Source: an uncultured Clostridium sp.
Lineage (GTDB): Bacteria; Bacillota; Clostridia; Christensenellales; CAG-138
Reading direction: 5' to 3'
NCBI GenBank assembly: GCA_900542285.1
Contig: UQNF01000027.1
Location: 1 to 23,431 of the forward strand
Length of the DNA stretch: 23,431 bases
Part shown: positions 13,976 through 23,141 of the stretch, in pieces
Numbering within the stretch: position 1 is the stretch's first letter
Layout of the letters: each line of letters opens with the position of its first letter
Program-made: the position numbers and the translations under genes
The notes under the pieces: generated by a model
The model's database searches: none
The model's input: the letters and a program-made list of their open reading frames with translations, nothing else
Told to the model about the DNA's origin: nothing

Positions 13976-15457
13976 TTATTCGTTCCAGAGCCTTATCCTC
14001 GCCTCGTTGGTCGCGTCGAGCTTGGCGATATAGGTGGAGATATCCTTGGGGTTCGGCACACGCTCTATCCTGCCGCCGCTTTGGAAAACCCTCTTTGTCA
14101 TTGCGCCGGCGCCGTGGGCAATGATGCTCAGCGCATCCTCCATCATGTCGATATTGTAGATGCATATCTTGTCCGGCTTGGAATAGCCTACATTTTCCAT
14201 ATTGCCTGCCATGTACTTTTGGCGATACATATAGTAGGGTATCATGCCGAGCCGCCTTGCCCCCTCTGCGCCGATGGCAGTCATGGCCTCGACCTCGGAA
14301 ACATCGGGCAGCGTTATTTCGTCAAGATGCTCATGCAGCCTTGACGAACGCTTGACCGCAAGCGTATGCACGGTCAGGCAATCGGGGTCGAGCTTCATCA
14401 GCTCGTCTATCGAATGCTGCATGGAAGCTGCGTCCTCCCCCGGAAGCCCGGCGATGAGGTCCATATTTATGCAGTCAAAGCCCAGCCGCCTTGCCATATT
14501 GAAGCAATCGACTATATCGGATGAGGTATGGTCCCTGCCGACGCTCTTAAGGGTCGCATCGCACATGGTCTGCGGATTTATCGAGATCCTGGTCACGCCC
14601 ATATCGCGTATGACCCGAAGCTTTTCCTCGGTTATCGTATCGGGGCGGCCTGCCTCCACGGTGAACTCCGTGCCGCTGTTTATGCCGTATTCACGCACTG
14701 CGTGGGATATAAGCCGCTCCAGCTCCCGGGCGGTGAGCACGGTGGGGGTGCCGCCGCCGAGATATAGCGCGCGGATGCGCAGTCCATGCTCTCTTGCCAT
14801 GGCAGCGCCATGGGTTATATCCCTCGCGAGCGCCGCAAGATATGCCGCCATATCGGTCTTTTTGGTGCGAAGCTGCGAAGCGAACGAGCAGTACAGGCAC
14901 CTTGTCCGGCAAAACGGAATGCCGATATAAACATCCGTATCGTTCGGCCCAATGGACGACAGCACGGGCGTTTGTGCGTCCGAAATTTCGGCAGCAAGCC
15001 GCAGTTTTTCGGCGGTCACATCGAATTCGGAGAGCATCAGCCTTTCCGCGCCGTCCCTGCCCTCGGAGGAAACGAGCTCACGCCACAGCCTTGTCGGGCG
15101 GATACCGGTGAGCGAACCCCACGGAAGCCTTGCCTGCGGATATGCCTGCCTGAGGCACCTGAACACGGATACCTTGATGCAGCGTTTGGCATATCGCTTC
15201 TCAATAAGGCGGGTCTCGCTGCGGTACGGCGTCTCATATACATAGGAAAACTCCGCACCGTCACGGAAATAGCGTGTTTCGGCACGGAAGCTCGTTCCGT
15301 CGTTTGAAAGCATTGCCGATATCAGCTCTCCGTCCGTCCCGTCCAAATCAACATCGGGCGAAGCTTCTGTAAGTTCAAGCTCCGCCGACGGCAGGAAAAG
15401 CCTTATCTCTTCGGAAATATCATTAAAAAAATCCGCTCGGTCGGTCAGAAGGCGCAT
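13976..15457 (-). CDS. hemZ: Coproporphyrinogen dehydrogenase HemZ-like radical SAM protein
   Basis: A 493-residue radical-SAM protein of the HemZ/HemN branch. HemN-type enzymes oxidatively decarboxylate coproporphyrinogen III to protoporphyrinogen IX without oxygen; some HemN-like proteins are heme chaperones instead, so the activity is inferred. An N-terminal extension of about 170 residues, containing LPWGSLTGIRPTRLW (111-125), is typical of HemZ rather than HemN. The radical-SAM motif is GIPFCRTRCLYCSF with C183, C187 and C190 binding the 4Fe-4S cluster, followed by LYLGGGTPT (SAM-binding). RISINPQTM and the DLIAGLPGED block are also conserved. No other heme-synthesis genes are here. The start overlaps the MBL gene as TGATG; it is the last gene of the scf-recJ cluster. 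Confidence 0.9.
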   Translation of the reverse strand: MRLLTDRADFFNDISEEIRLFLPSAELELTEASPDVDLDGTDGELISAMLSNDGTSFRAETRYFRDGAEFSYVYETPYRSETRLIEKRYAKRCIKVSVFRCLRQAYPQARLPWGSLTGIRPTRLWRELVSSEGRDGAERLMLSEFDVTAEKLRLAAEISDAQTPVLSSIGPNDTDVYIGIPFCRTRCLYCSFASQLRTKKTDMAAYLAALARDITHGAAMAREHGLRIRALYLGGGTPTVLTARELERLISHAVREYGINSGTEFTVEAGRPDTITEEKLRVIRDMGVTRISINPQTMCDATLKSVGRDHTSSDIVDCFNMARRLGFDCINMDLIAGLPGEDAASMQHSIDELMKLDPDCLTVHTLAVKRSSRLHEHLDEITLPDVSEVEAMTAIGAEGARRLGMIPYYMYRQKYMAGNMENVGYSKPDKICIYNIDMMEDALSIIAHGAGAMTKRVFQSGGRIERVPNPKDISTYIAKLDATNEARIRLWNE

Positions 15458-16098
15458 CAGAACTCAACGCCTCCGTTCCTTATGAATGGGTTATGCCTGC
15501 GTTCAAATTCAAGCGTCGTTTCCCTGTCATGGCCGGGCAGCACCCTATAATCGCCCTCCAGGGTGAAGAGCTTGCGGACTATCGAGCCGTAAAGCGCACG
15601 GGCATCGCCGCCGTCAAGATCCGTCCTTCCGACGCTCAGGCGGAAGACGGTATCCCCGGCAAAGATAATGCGCTCCTTCTCCAGCACGAAGCAGCTGCTG
15701 CCCGGGGAATGCCCGGGCGTGTGGAGAACGAGAAAATCAAAGCCGGCCTCCGAAAAGCGGTCGCCGTCATCGAGCAGCACATCGGCCTTGCAGCCGTTTA
15801 TGAGCACGCCGCCCATATGGGACAGCGACATGCTCCCATCGGTCAGCGACGGTGCTTCGATTCGATTGATATAGAGCCTGGCGCTCTCCTGTTTTTTCAG
15901 CTCCGCCGCACCCATCGTATGGTCAAAATGGCAATGGGTTATGAGTATGGCGCAGCAGTGCAGCCCGTGTTCATGCAGAGCGTTCAATGCCCTGTGCGAA
16001 TTTGCCGGGTCGACGACTATGGCTTCGGTCGAGCCGTCGTTCCACAGGATATATGTATTGGTCGCAAGCGGACCGCACGGAATGGTAAGCAGATTCAT
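15457..16098 (-). CDS. MBL-fold metallo-hydrolase (glyoxalase II-like)
   Basis: A 213-residue metallo-beta-lactamase-fold hydrolase. Metal ligands are visible: THCHFDH (H-x-H-x-D-H), then HTPGHSPGS, the FAGDTVF Asp and the LPGHD His near the end, together a binuclear zinc site of the glyoxalase II type. The true substrate is not known. The family regularly stands between dtd and hemZ in Firmicutes, as here, which supports a conserved but undefined role. Two adjacent ATGs exist at 16101 and 16098; the second is preferred because GAGG lies 5 nt before it and only 2 nt before the first. Gap to dtd is 4-7 nt; the stop overlaps the hemZ start. Confidence 0.88.
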   Translation of the reverse strand: MNLLTIPCGPLATNTYILWNDGSTEAIVVDPANSHRALNALHEHGLHCCAILITHCHFDHTMGAAELKKQESARLYINRIEAPSLTDGSMSLSHMGGVLINGCKADVLLDDGDRFSEAGFDFLVLHTPGHSPGSSCFVLEKERIIFAGDTVFRLSVGRTDLDGGDARALYGSIVRKLFTLEGDYRVLPGHDRETTLEFERRHNPFIRNGGVEF

Positions 16099-16105
16099 CA
16101 TAACC

Positions 16106-16552
16106 TCAATACGTTCGTTTACTGTCTAAAAGAATGGTCACCGGCCCATCGTTGACAAGCTCCACCTGCATATCCGCGCCGAATACCCCGGTCTGCACCG
16201 GGAGACGCTTGGCAAGCTCGGAGATGACCCTTTCATAGATGGGTATCGCCTTTTCCGGAACGGCGGCGCCGGTGAAGCTCGGACGGTTTCCCTTTCGGGC
16301 ATCGCCCAGCAGCGTGAACTGCGACACGAGGAGAATGCTCCCCCCGACATCCTGCACGGAAAGGTTCATCTTGCCGTTTTCGTCCTCAAAGATGCGAAGG
16401 CCGCTGCATTTTTTGACCATGTATTCTATATCCGCTTCGCCGTCATCGGGCTCTATGCCAAGCAGCACCAGCAGCCCCCTGTCTATCCTGCCGACGGTAT
16501 TTCCGTCAATGCTGACGCTCGCGCGGGCCGTCCTCTGTACAACCGCCTTCAT
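16106..16552 (-). CDS. dtd: D-aminoacyl-tRNA deacylase (DTD)
   Basis: A 148-residue enzyme that removes D-amino acids, and mischarged Gly, from tRNA, acting as a proofreading step outside the synthetase. The start MKAVVQRTARASVSIDG, the catalytic-pocket motif LLVSQFTLLGDARKGNRPSF and the C-terminal NDGPVTILLDS (the conserved Gly-cisPro GPVT motif) are all present, with normal family length. GGGAG lies 8 nt before the ATG and overlaps the end of rel; the gap is 2 nt. Its position between rel and the MBL gene is the standard Firmicute order. Confidence 0.95.
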   Translation of the reverse strand: MKAVVQRTARASVSIDGNTVGRIDRGLLVLLGIEPDDGEADIEYMVKKCSGLRIFEDENGKMNLSVQDVGGSILLVSQFTLLGDARKGNRPSFTGAAVPEKAIPIYERVISELAKRLPVQTGVFGADMQVELVNDGPVTILLDSKRTY

Positions 16553-16554
16553 AG

Positions 16555-17916
16555 CTAATTCTCCCTTTCGACGCTTTCAACGCCGGAAATCTTCTCTATT
16601 GCCGCCATGATTGCGGAAAGCTGCTCCGCATCGTTGACCTCAAAGCCCATGTTGAACAGCACCCTGCCGCTGCCGTCGTTCATGGTCTGGGTGTTGAGCA
16701 TTCGAAGGCTTATCTTCAGATCCGTGAGCTTGCGGCTTATGTCCAAAAGCAGCTCGTCCCTATCCACCGCATAGATCTTTATCGTGACGGGGAATTTGGT
16801 CTTGGCGTCGCTGATCCAGGCGACTTCAACTATCCTGTCCACATCACGCATCAGCGCACGGGCATTGGTGCAGCTCGCCTTATGTATGGAAACGCCCCTG
16901 CCCCTCGTGACATAGCCGATGATCGGGTCGCCGGGTACGGGCATACAGCAGCGGCAGAAATGGAAGCCCACATCGGAATCCAGCCCCACCATGCGGATGG
17001 GTCTGCCCGTGGGATCGGTGGAGGCAAGCTCGCCCGTCGGAGCTTCGCCCTCTTTCCTCTGCTCCGCCTGCTTTTCCTCTATCGCAAGCTTCCTTGCCTT
17101 TGCGTATTCCTGCAGCAGCGGATGCAGCAGCGCATTCGTGCTTATTCCTCCGTAGCCGACTGCGGCATAGGCGTCCTCAAGGCTGGTAAAATTGAGCTTT
17201 TTTATTGCAGCGGCAGCAAATTCCGGCTTTACGATGTCCATGAGCCTGTATCCCTGCCGCCTTGCCGCCTCGCTCAGCATCTCCCTGCCGTGCTCGATGT
17301 TTTCCTCCGCATTGGCACGCTTGAGCCACTGCTTTATCTTCGACTTGGCCTGCGAGGTCTTGACGAAGCTCAGCCAGTTGCGGCTGGGCTCGCTGGTCGG
17401 GCTGGTGACGATGGTGACGACATCGTTGGTTTTGAGCTTGTAATCGAGCCGCACCATGTTGTTGCCGACGAGGGCATGGTGAACGTGGTTGCCGACATTG
17501 GTATGTATCCTGTACGCAAAATCTATCGGGGTCGAACCGACGGGAAGGTCGATGATATCGCCCCTCGGGGTGAGCGCAAACACATAGTCGGAAAAGAAAT
17601 CACGCCGCACATTGTTTACATACTCAGTGGAGGAATTCGCCTCGTCATCATAGGCTACAAGCTCTCTCAGCCATTCGAGGTTGGCGGTTATATCGCCAAG
17701 CTTCGTGCGGCCCTCCTTGTACATCCAGTGCGCCGCGATGCCGTATTCGGCGGTCCGGTGCATTTCAAAGGTGCGTATCTGCACCTCAAACGGCATTCCC
17801 TGCTCGCTGAAAAGCGTGGTATGCAGCGAACGGTAGCCGTTGGTCTTGGGCATGGAGATATAGTCCTTTATCCTGCCCGGCATGGGCCGCCATATCTGAT
17901 GGACGAGCCCCAGCAC
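16555..17916 (-). CDS. rel: Rel bifunctional (p)ppGpp enzyme, synthetase and regulatory part (frameshifted)
   Basis: The downstream part of a RelA/SpoT homolog that makes and degrades the alarmone (p)ppGpp. This frame stays open and clearly coding upstream to about 18147 (for example RRKHIYSIYKKL, then INEIYDLVALRIIV), but its first usable start is a GTG at 17916. Visible are most of the synthetase domain with RIKDYISMPKTNGYRSLHTT (the RxKD signature of bifunctional enzymes), the TGS domain (ALTPRGDIIDLPVGSTPIDFAY), the CC/zinc-finger-like region (FCRCCMPVPGDPIIGY) and the C-terminal ACT domain. Joined to the N-terminal part with one base restored, the protein would be 727 residues, the usual length. 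Whether the break is real or an assembly error cannot be decided here. Confidence 0.9.
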   Translation of the reverse strand: MLGLVHQIWRPMPGRIKDYISMPKTNGYRSLHTTLFSEQGMPFEVQIRTFEMHRTAEYGIAAHWMYKEGRTKLGDITANLEWLRELVAYDDEANSSTEYVNNVRRDFFSDYVFALTPRGDIIDLPVGSTPIDFAYRIHTNVGNHVHHALVGNNMVRLDYKLKTNDVVTIVTSPTSEPSRNWLSFVKTSQAKSKIKQWLKRANAEENIEHGREMLSEAARRQGYRLMDIVKPEFAAAAIKKLNFTSLEDAYAAVGYGGISTNALLHPLLQEYAKARKLAIEEKQAEQRKEGEAPTGELASTDPTGRPIRMVGLDSDVGFHFCRCCMPVPGDPIIGYVTRGRGVSIHKASCTNARALMRDVDRIVEVAWISDAKTKFPVTIKIYAVDRDELLLDISRKLTDLKISLRMLNTQTMNDGSGRVLFNMGFEVNDAEQLSAIMAAIEKISGVESVEREN

Positions 17917-18080
17917 CGCATAGCAATCCTGAACCGTGCCGACGATTATCCTGAGCGCAACAAGGTCATAGATCTCGTTAATCGTACATTTTTTATTCGT
18001 AAGTTTCTTGTAAATGCTGTAAATATGCTTGCGTCTGCCGCTTATCTCGAACTTGATGCCGGCATTATTCAGCAGCTCCT

Positions 18081-18737
18081 CTATCCTGCGCTGCGCCGTC
18101 TTGAGAAGCGCAAGCCTCTCCTCCTGCTTCGGCTCGATGATCGTCTGAAGGCGTCCTCCGGCATGATGAAGCTGAAGCAGCGATCCTCAAGCTCGCACTT
18201 TATCGCGCCCATGCCAAACCTGTCGGCAAGCGGAGCGTAGACCTGCAGGGTCTCCTTGGCCTTTCTGACACGCTTTTCCTTGCTGCAATACTCGAGCGTG
18301 CGGACGTTGTGCAGCCTGTCCGCAAGCTTGATAATGACGACACGAACGTCTCGGGCGATGGAAAGGAACATGCGCCGGAGGTTCTCCGCCTGGCGGTCCT
18401 CCCTGTTGAGCATGTTGGAAAGGTTGGATTTGGTGAGCTTGGTGACGGCGCTGACCATGCTGGCGATATCGTCGCCGAACATTTCCGCAATCATCTCGAC
18501 GGTTATGCCGTCGCCGTCCTCCACCGTATCGTGAAGCAGGCCTGCGATGACCGTATCGGCGTCCATCTGAAGCTCCGCAAGGATCAGCGCAACGGCTTCC
18601 GGGTGAATATAATACGGTTCGCCCGATTCCCTCTTCTGGTCGGCATGAACCTTTTTGGCAAAGTCGATGGCCTTTTTGACCAGCTCCACCTTTTCGGGCT
18701 CATACTTCTTTTCACAGATTGCCAAGAGTTTATCCAT
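18081..18737 (-). CDS. rel: Rel bifunctional (p)ppGpp enzyme, N-terminal hydrolase part (frameshifted)
   Basis: The first 218 codons of the same gene. Residues 1-197 are a normal Rel hydrolase domain: AGLLHDTVEDG with the HD and ED metal residues (69-70, 73-74), IKLADRLHNVRTL (136-148) and YAPLADRFGMGAIKCELEDRCF. After PEDAF the frame turns into a Ser/Arg-rich tail (RRSSSRSRRRGLRF) and stops, because one base is missing between 18146 and 18147; adding a C gives PEDAF-QTIIEPKQEER and joins the downstream frame. If the lesion is real, the product is a hydrolase-only fragment. TTAGGAGG precedes the ATG. It lies 69 nt after apt, with a possible hairpin in that gap. Confidence 0.9.
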   Translation of the reverse strand: MDKLLAICEKKYEPEKVELVKKAIDFAKKVHADQKRESGEPYYIHPEAVALILAELQMDADTVIAGLLHDTVEDGDGITVEMIAEMFGDDIASMVSAVTKLTKSNLSNMLNREDRQAENLRRMFLSIARDVRVVIIKLADRLHNVRTLEYCSKEKRVRKAKETLQVYAPLADRFGMGAIKCELEDRCFSFIMPEDAFRRSSSRSRRRGLRFSRRRSAG

Positions 18738-18769
18738 GCTTCCCTCCTAATCGTGAAAAGTTCAAATAA

Positions 18770-18799
18770 TGGGCGAAGCGCAGAATCATGCCTCACCCA
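18770..18799 (-). promoter_or_regulatory. Hairpin between apt and rel
   Basis: On the minus strand TGGGTGAGG (18799-18791) pairs with CTTCGCCCA (18778-18770), including two G-U pairs, around a 12-nt loop. A moderately T-rich TTATTTGAACTTTTC follows. It could be a weak attenuator or processing site that lowers rel expression relative to apt. Confidence 0.3.
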
Positions 18800-18806
18800 T
18801 GCTGTT

Positions 18807-19349
18807 TCAATACTTCATTACGGCCTGAACCGGAATGCCGTCAAGCTTATCCCGTCCGCTAAGGCCGCAAAGCTCTATTGCGAAGGATGCTGCGACGACG
18901 CCTGCTCCCATCTCCTCAACGAGCTTGACGACTGCGGCGGCCGTTCCGCCGGTCGCGAGAAGGTCGTCAACGATGGCAACGCGCATACCGGGCTTTATAG
19001 CGTCCTTATGGATCTCGAGGCAGTCCGAGCCGTATTCAAGGCCGTAGCTGACCTTTGCCGTTTCGCAGGGGAGCTTTCCGGGCTTTCTTGCAAGGACAAA
19101 GCCTGCGCCGAGCGCATAGGCGACGGCGGAGCCGATAACAAAGCCTCTTGCCTCCGGGCCGATAACGATATCGATGCCGAACGGCCTCAGCTCATCGGCT
19201 ATCGTATCGATGAGCGAACGGTACGCAGGGCCGTTTTTGAGCAGAGTGGTGATATCACGGAACAGTATGCCCTCCTTGGGAAAGTCGGGAATGCTGCGTA
19301 TGGTGTCCTTGAGTTCGTCTTCACTCATGTATTTTTTGATTTCCGGCAT
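18807..19349 (-). CDS. apt: Adenine phosphoribosyltransferase
   Basis: A 180-residue enzyme that salvages adenine by joining it to PRPP, giving AMP and pyrophosphate. Visible are IRSIPDFPKEGILFRDIT (18-35), the GPEARGF segment (64-70), LARKPGKLP (86-94) and the PRPP-binding loop VAIVDDLLATGGTA (123-136), all canonical. Length is typical. An AAGGG sequence lies upstream of the ATG, 27 nt after recJ. The recJ-apt-rel-dtd order is widely conserved in Firmicutes. Its co-substrate PRPP is made by the Prs encoded at 6770-7786. Confidence 0.96.
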   Translation of the reverse strand: MPEIKKYMSEDELKDTIRSIPDFPKEGILFRDITTLLKNGPAYRSLIDTIADELRPFGIDIVIGPEARGFVIGSAVAYALGAGFVLARKPGKLPCETAKVSYGLEYGSDCLEIHKDAIKPGMRVAIVDDLLATGGTAAAVVKLVEEMGAGVVAASFAIELCGLSGRDKLDGIPVQAVMKY

Positions 19350-19376
19350 AGTATTAACCCTTTCAAATAAAGTTTT

Positions 19377-21791
19377 TCAGTTTCTGCCCTGTAAGGCACA
19401 TATCTTTGCGTAGAGCGGGCTTTCGGACAGCCTTCTGCACGGCGCGTCCTGCACGAGAGTCACGGCGCAGTTCGCATCGCAGCATATGAACCCAAGCTCG
19501 AAGAACACCGCCACGGCAAACTCTATCCAATAGTTCGGCACCCTAAGCTCCTGAGCGCAGCGGTTTATCAGCTCGCCGTAGGAATACGGCCGCATTAGGA
19601 GCTTTGATTCCGCATGCTTGAAGGCGGCGCCGAAGAAATCACGGCTGCATTCAAACCGCCTTGCGATGGGAGCAAAATCGCTCTCCGCACTCTCGTTTTC
19701 ATAAAAGCGTGCATCGGGGAGCAGCTCGTATATCGCATCGTAAACATCCTGCGTCGGAGCCTTATCGTAAAAGATTATCCTGTCATAGCCCTTCCTTGGG
19801 AGCATATAGAGCATTGGGGCTATGAGAATGGTGTTGGCACAGGTCGGGGAGGACGGCAGATGCGTATAGCATACGTCCATATTGATAATGCCCTGCTCCG
19901 ATACCTCGGCAAGTATCCTCTCCGCAGCCTCCGTAGAAAAGACCAGTATCAACAGCCCCGAAAGGTTTTCCATGCTGAGCCTTTTCAGGTCGATGCATAT
20001 TCTTTCGTTCCTTTCGGTATGCGCCCTGCCGGAATACGAATGGTTTTCGATGAATGCGGAGCAGAATCTGGGCATTCCCATCTCGACATACGAATGCTTG
20101 TCCTCCGGAAGCTCGTTGTTGACGGCAAGGAGCCGAAGCTGAAGGCAGTCGCTGAATCCGCGCCTGTTTATATCCACCGTAAATAGGATATCGACGGAGG
20201 CGGCGCTCAGTATCCTGTCAAAATTGCTGCCCGAGCCGAACCACACCGCCTCTATGGGCCGTGAAGAAGCCGTCCTTGCGCTCATGCGCATATGCTGGCC
20301 GTCGTTGCCGAAGCAGCGAATATGCGACAGCGTCACATGCCTTGCACGGAACACCGGGGAGGGGTTGCCCTCACCAAAAGGCGCAAGGCGTGCAAGCTCG
20401 CTCACAAGCTCAAAGCTTATCTCGGACAGATCCACATCGAATTCATACCGCCTTCTCGGTATAAACACGGTGTTGTCATAGTTTTCTTCAAGCGTGCGCT
20501 CCATGCCCGACACGAATTCGTCAAAGCGATCCCGGCTCAGGGTGACGCCTGCGGCCTTGGAATGACCGCCGAAGCGTTCGTAAAGCTCCGAATGCGCATT
20601 CAATACCGAATGGATGTTGATCCCCTCGATAGAGCGTGCGGAACCCTTGAGCATACCGTTTGATTCCGAAAAGAGTATCGTCGGGCGGTAGAACATTTCC
20701 GAGATCCGTGAAGCCGCAACGCCTATCACGCCGGGGTTCCAGTCCGGTGAACTGAGCGCGATCACACGGGTGTCGGAAAGGTTCATATCGGAGAGCATTT
20801 CGACGGCGGAGGAGAGGATATCCGCCTCCTCCTGCTGGCGCAGCTCGTTGAGCCTGTTGAGCTCCGCAATTATCTCGTCCATACGGGAGAGGCTCTGCTC
20901 CAAAAACAGCTCCACGGCAAGCGAAGCGTCGCTCATCCTGCCCGAAGCGTTCAGCCTCGGAGCGATCGAAAAGCCGAGATTGGACGATGTATAGGGCTTT
21001 CTAACGTTCGCGATGCTCTGCGCCATGCGGCTCAGGCCCATGGCGCACCTGCCGCTGTTCAGCGCATCAAGCCCAAGGCTGACAAGGATACGGTTCTCAT
21101 CGACCAGCGGCACGACGTCCGCAACGGTCGCAAGCCCTGCGAACGCCACATATTCCATCGCCGCGTCAAGCCCTGCAAGCGCATGGAGCAGCTTGAATGC
21201 GATCCCGGCGCCGCAGAGGATGCCGCACGGATACCTGCTTGAAGGAACGGTGTGGCAGACCACCGCCTCGCATTTCGGAAGCCTATCGCCCGGAATATGG
21301 TGATCGGTCACCACGACATCCATGCCAAGCTCATAGCAGCTCGCTATCTCGTCTGCGGCGGATATGCCGTTATCGACGGTGATTATCAGCCTGACGCCCT
21401 GCGCGGCAAGCCGCTCTATCGCCGGCATGCTCATGCCATAGCCCTCCTCCTTTCGGGAGGGAATATGATAGACACAGTCGGCGCCGACGCTCCTGAAATA
21501 GCTTACGAGCATACTGGTGGAGCATATGCCGTCCACATCGTAATCGCCGAACACGCATATGCGCTCACGCTCTTCCAACGCGCGGCGTATCCTCTCAACC
21601 GCCCTGCCCATATCGGGCAGCAGGAACGGATCGTGAAAATCGTCTGCCGAAGGATTGAGAAAGCGCTCTATGGCGGAGGGTTCATATATCCCCCTTGCAT
21701 GGAGCGCGCGCAGTATTATGCCCGGCAGTCCGTTCGCTTCATTCGCCGGGTTCTCATCGGAATAATAACTGCTTTTCTCAAAAATAATCAA
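19377..21791 (-). CDS. recJ: Single-stranded-DNA-specific 5'-3' exonuclease RecJ
   Basis: An 804-residue DHH-superfamily nuclease that degrades single-stranded DNA 5' to 3' in recombination and mismatch repair. Catalytic metal motifs are visible: ICVFGDYDVDG (D83, D85, D87), ITVDNGIS (D140), VVTDHHIPG (DHH at 163-165), then the DHHA1 region with PRLNASGRM and FGGHSKAAG. A C-terminal domain of about 230 residues follows, as in long Firmicute RecJ proteins; it is the least conserved part. The start is a TTG at 21791, favoured because GGAGG lies 5 nt before it and no upstream or nearby ATG fits. It begins 18 nt after scfB. Confidence 0.95.
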   Translation of the reverse strand: MIIFEKSSYYSDENPANEANGLPGIILRALHARGIYEPSAIERFLNPSADDFHDPFLLPDMGRAVERIRRALEERERICVFGDYDVDGICSTSMLVSYFRSVGADCVYHIPSRKEEGYGMSMPAIERLAAQGVRLIITVDNGISAADEIASCYELGMDVVVTDHHIPGDRLPKCEAVVCHTVPSSRYPCGILCGAGIAFKLLHALAGLDAAMEYVAFAGLATVADVVPLVDENRILVSLGLDALNSGRCAMGLSRMAQSIANVRKPYTSSNLGFSIAPRLNASGRMSDASLAVELFLEQSLSRMDEIIAELNRLNELRQQEEADILSSAVEMLSDMNLSDTRVIALSSPDWNPGVIGVAASRISEMFYRPTILFSESNGMLKGSARSIEGINIHSVLNAHSELYERFGGHSKAAGVTLSRDRFDEFVSGMERTLEENYDNTVFIPRRRYEFDVDLSEISFELVSELARLAPFGEGNPSPVFRARHVTLSHIRCFGNDGQHMRMSARTASSRPIEAVWFGSGSNFDRILSAASVDILFTVDINRRGFSDCLQLRLLAVNNELPEDKHSYVEMGMPRFCSAFIENHSYSGRAHTERNERICIDLKRLSMENLSGLLILVFSTEAAERILAEVSEQGIINMDVCYTHLPSSPTCANTILIAPMLYMLPRKGYDRIIFYDKAPTQDVYDAIYELLPDARFYENESAESDFAPIARRFECSRDFFGAAFKHAESKLLMRPYSYGELINRCAQELRVPNYWIEFAVAVFFELGFICCDANCAVTLVQDAPCRRLSESPLYAKICALQGRN

Positions 21792-21809
21792 TGCTTCCTC
21801 CGCAGTGTA

Positions 21810-23141
21810 TCAGTTTTCCTTTCGGTCTATCGCCATTCCTATCGCTATCTCGGTACGCTTTTTGAGCAGCCGGCAGCTTATCTCCGGAGGCTCGGCTATG
21901 CTGCCGTTGAGGTTGTAGGCGTTGGCTGCGCAGCCTCCGCTGCAGTAATACCTCGCCCAGCAGTCTACGCACTTGGGCTTGGTGAACACGTTGCAGTGCG
22001 CAAAGCGGTTTCTTATCCCGTCATCGAGCGCACTTTCGAATACGTTTCCGAGGCGGAATTCGCTCTTGCCGACGAACTGATGACAGGGGAAAATATCTCC
22101 GTTCGGAGCGACAGCCACATACTCGACCCCTGCGCCGCAGCCCAGGCTGCGCTTTGCAAGGCAGGGCGAATCGTCCAAGTCCACATAGAAATGGAAAAAG
22201 TTTATGGGCCTTCCCTGCTCCCTGCGTTCTATAACGTATTCGAGCAGTCTGTCGTATTCCTCGATGGCCCTGTCCGCATTTTCTTCTGTGATCGCAAGGG
22301 GGTCGCTCTCCGGCAGCACCACCGGCTCAACGGAGATCTGTTCGAATCCAAGCTCCGCAAGCGCCCTGACATCCTCCGTAAAATCGAGGTTATTGGCGGT
22401 GAAAGTACCCCTTATATAGTGTTCTCTGCCGCCCCTCTCTCCGATGAGCTTCCGCATCTTTGGAACGATGATATCGTAGGAACCCTTGCCGTTCGCCGTC
22501 ACCCGGAGCGCGTCATGCACCTCGCGCCTGCCGTCCAGGCTCAGAACGAGGTTGTACATTTCGCTGTTGATAAACCCGTCTTTCTCGTCATCAAGCGCCA
22601 TGCCGTTGGTGGTGATGGTGAAATGTATCTCCTTGCCGAACTTCGCTTCAAGCTCACGCCCATAGGCCACGATGCTCTTCACGACATCGAAGTTCATCAG
22701 CGGTTCGCCGCCGAACAGATCCACCTCGAGATGGCGGCGGTTTCCGCTATGCTCTATCAGAAAATCAAGCGCGCGCTTTCCGGTTTCCGCGCTCATCAGC
22801 ATCCTGCCGCCGTGGAATTCTCCGGTTTCGGCAAAGCAGTATCGGCAGCGCAGGTTGCAGTCATGCGCCACGTTGAGGCACATGCTCTTTATCGGTGAGC
22901 TTTCGGCGTCCCTCATGACCGGCACGGGCGCCGGGGAGTCGAAGCTGCCCATGCGCCGCAGCTCCTCTATCTCGGACAGCACCTCGTCGATATCTTCACG
23001 TGAATAGGGCAACGCATAAACATCGTTGCCCTGTTCCATTGCTTGAACTATTTCGAATGAGAGCCTGTCCAGCCGATGGATCGCTCCGCTTTCCACGTCC
23101 AACACGAGATACCTGCCGCGGTATTCAAAGGCGTGTATCAT
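21810..23141 (-). CDS. scfB: SCIFF peptide radical SAM maturase
   Basis: A 443-residue radical-SAM/SPASM enzyme that installs Cys thioether (sactipeptide/ranthipeptide-type) crosslinks in the SCIFF peptide. An N-terminal leader-recognition-like domain (about 1-75, YRGRYLVLDVESGAIHRLD) precedes the radical-SAM motif CNLRCRYC (C95, C99, C102). The SPASM region has LGCGAGVEYVAVAPNGDIFPC and then C-x2-C-x5-C-x3-C (KCVDCWARYYCSGGC) with a final C in PPEISC, ligands for two auxiliary 4Fe-4S clusters. The ATG overlaps the scfA stop as TAATG and has no ribosome site of its own, so its translation should depend on that of its substrate peptide. Followed by recJ after 18 nt. Confidence 0.95.
   Translation of the reverse strand: MIHAFEYRGRYLVLDVESGAIHRLDRLSFEIVQAMEQGNDVYALPYSREDIDEVLSEIEELRRMGSFDSPAPVPVMRDAESSPIKSMCLNVAHDCNLRCRYCFAETGEFHGGRMLMSAETGKRALDFLIEHSGNRRHLEVDLFGGEPLMNFDVVKSIVAYGRELEAKFGKEIHFTITTNGMALDDEKDGFINSEMYNLVLSLDGRREVHDALRVTANGKGSYDIIVPKMRKLIGERGGREHYIRGTFTANNLDFTEDVRALAELGFEQISVEPVVLPESDPLAITEENADRAIEEYDRLLEYVIERREQGRPINFFHFYVDLDDSPCLAKRSLGCGAGVEYVAVAPNGDIFPCHQFVGKSEFRLGNVFESALDDGIRNRFAHCNVFTKPKCVDCWARYYCSGGCAANAYNLNGSIAEPPEISCRLLKKRTEIAIGMAIDRKEN

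Noticed and set aside
18140..18152. Programmed ribosomal frameshifting in rel
   Set aside because: A -1 shift would join the frames, but the site (GCC TTC AGA) is no slippery heptamer and no stimulating element was evident. Rel genes are not known to use it. A missing base is simpler.
16882..18240. A 452-codon + strand open frame over the rel locus
   Set aside because: It is antisense to well-conserved Rel domains on both sides of the frameshift. No family features are seen.
21252..22898. A 548-codon open frame on the + strand
   Set aside because: It lies antisense to recJ and scfB, both with clear catalytic motifs. Its translation has no recognisable domain and reflects the codon bias of the minus-strand genes.
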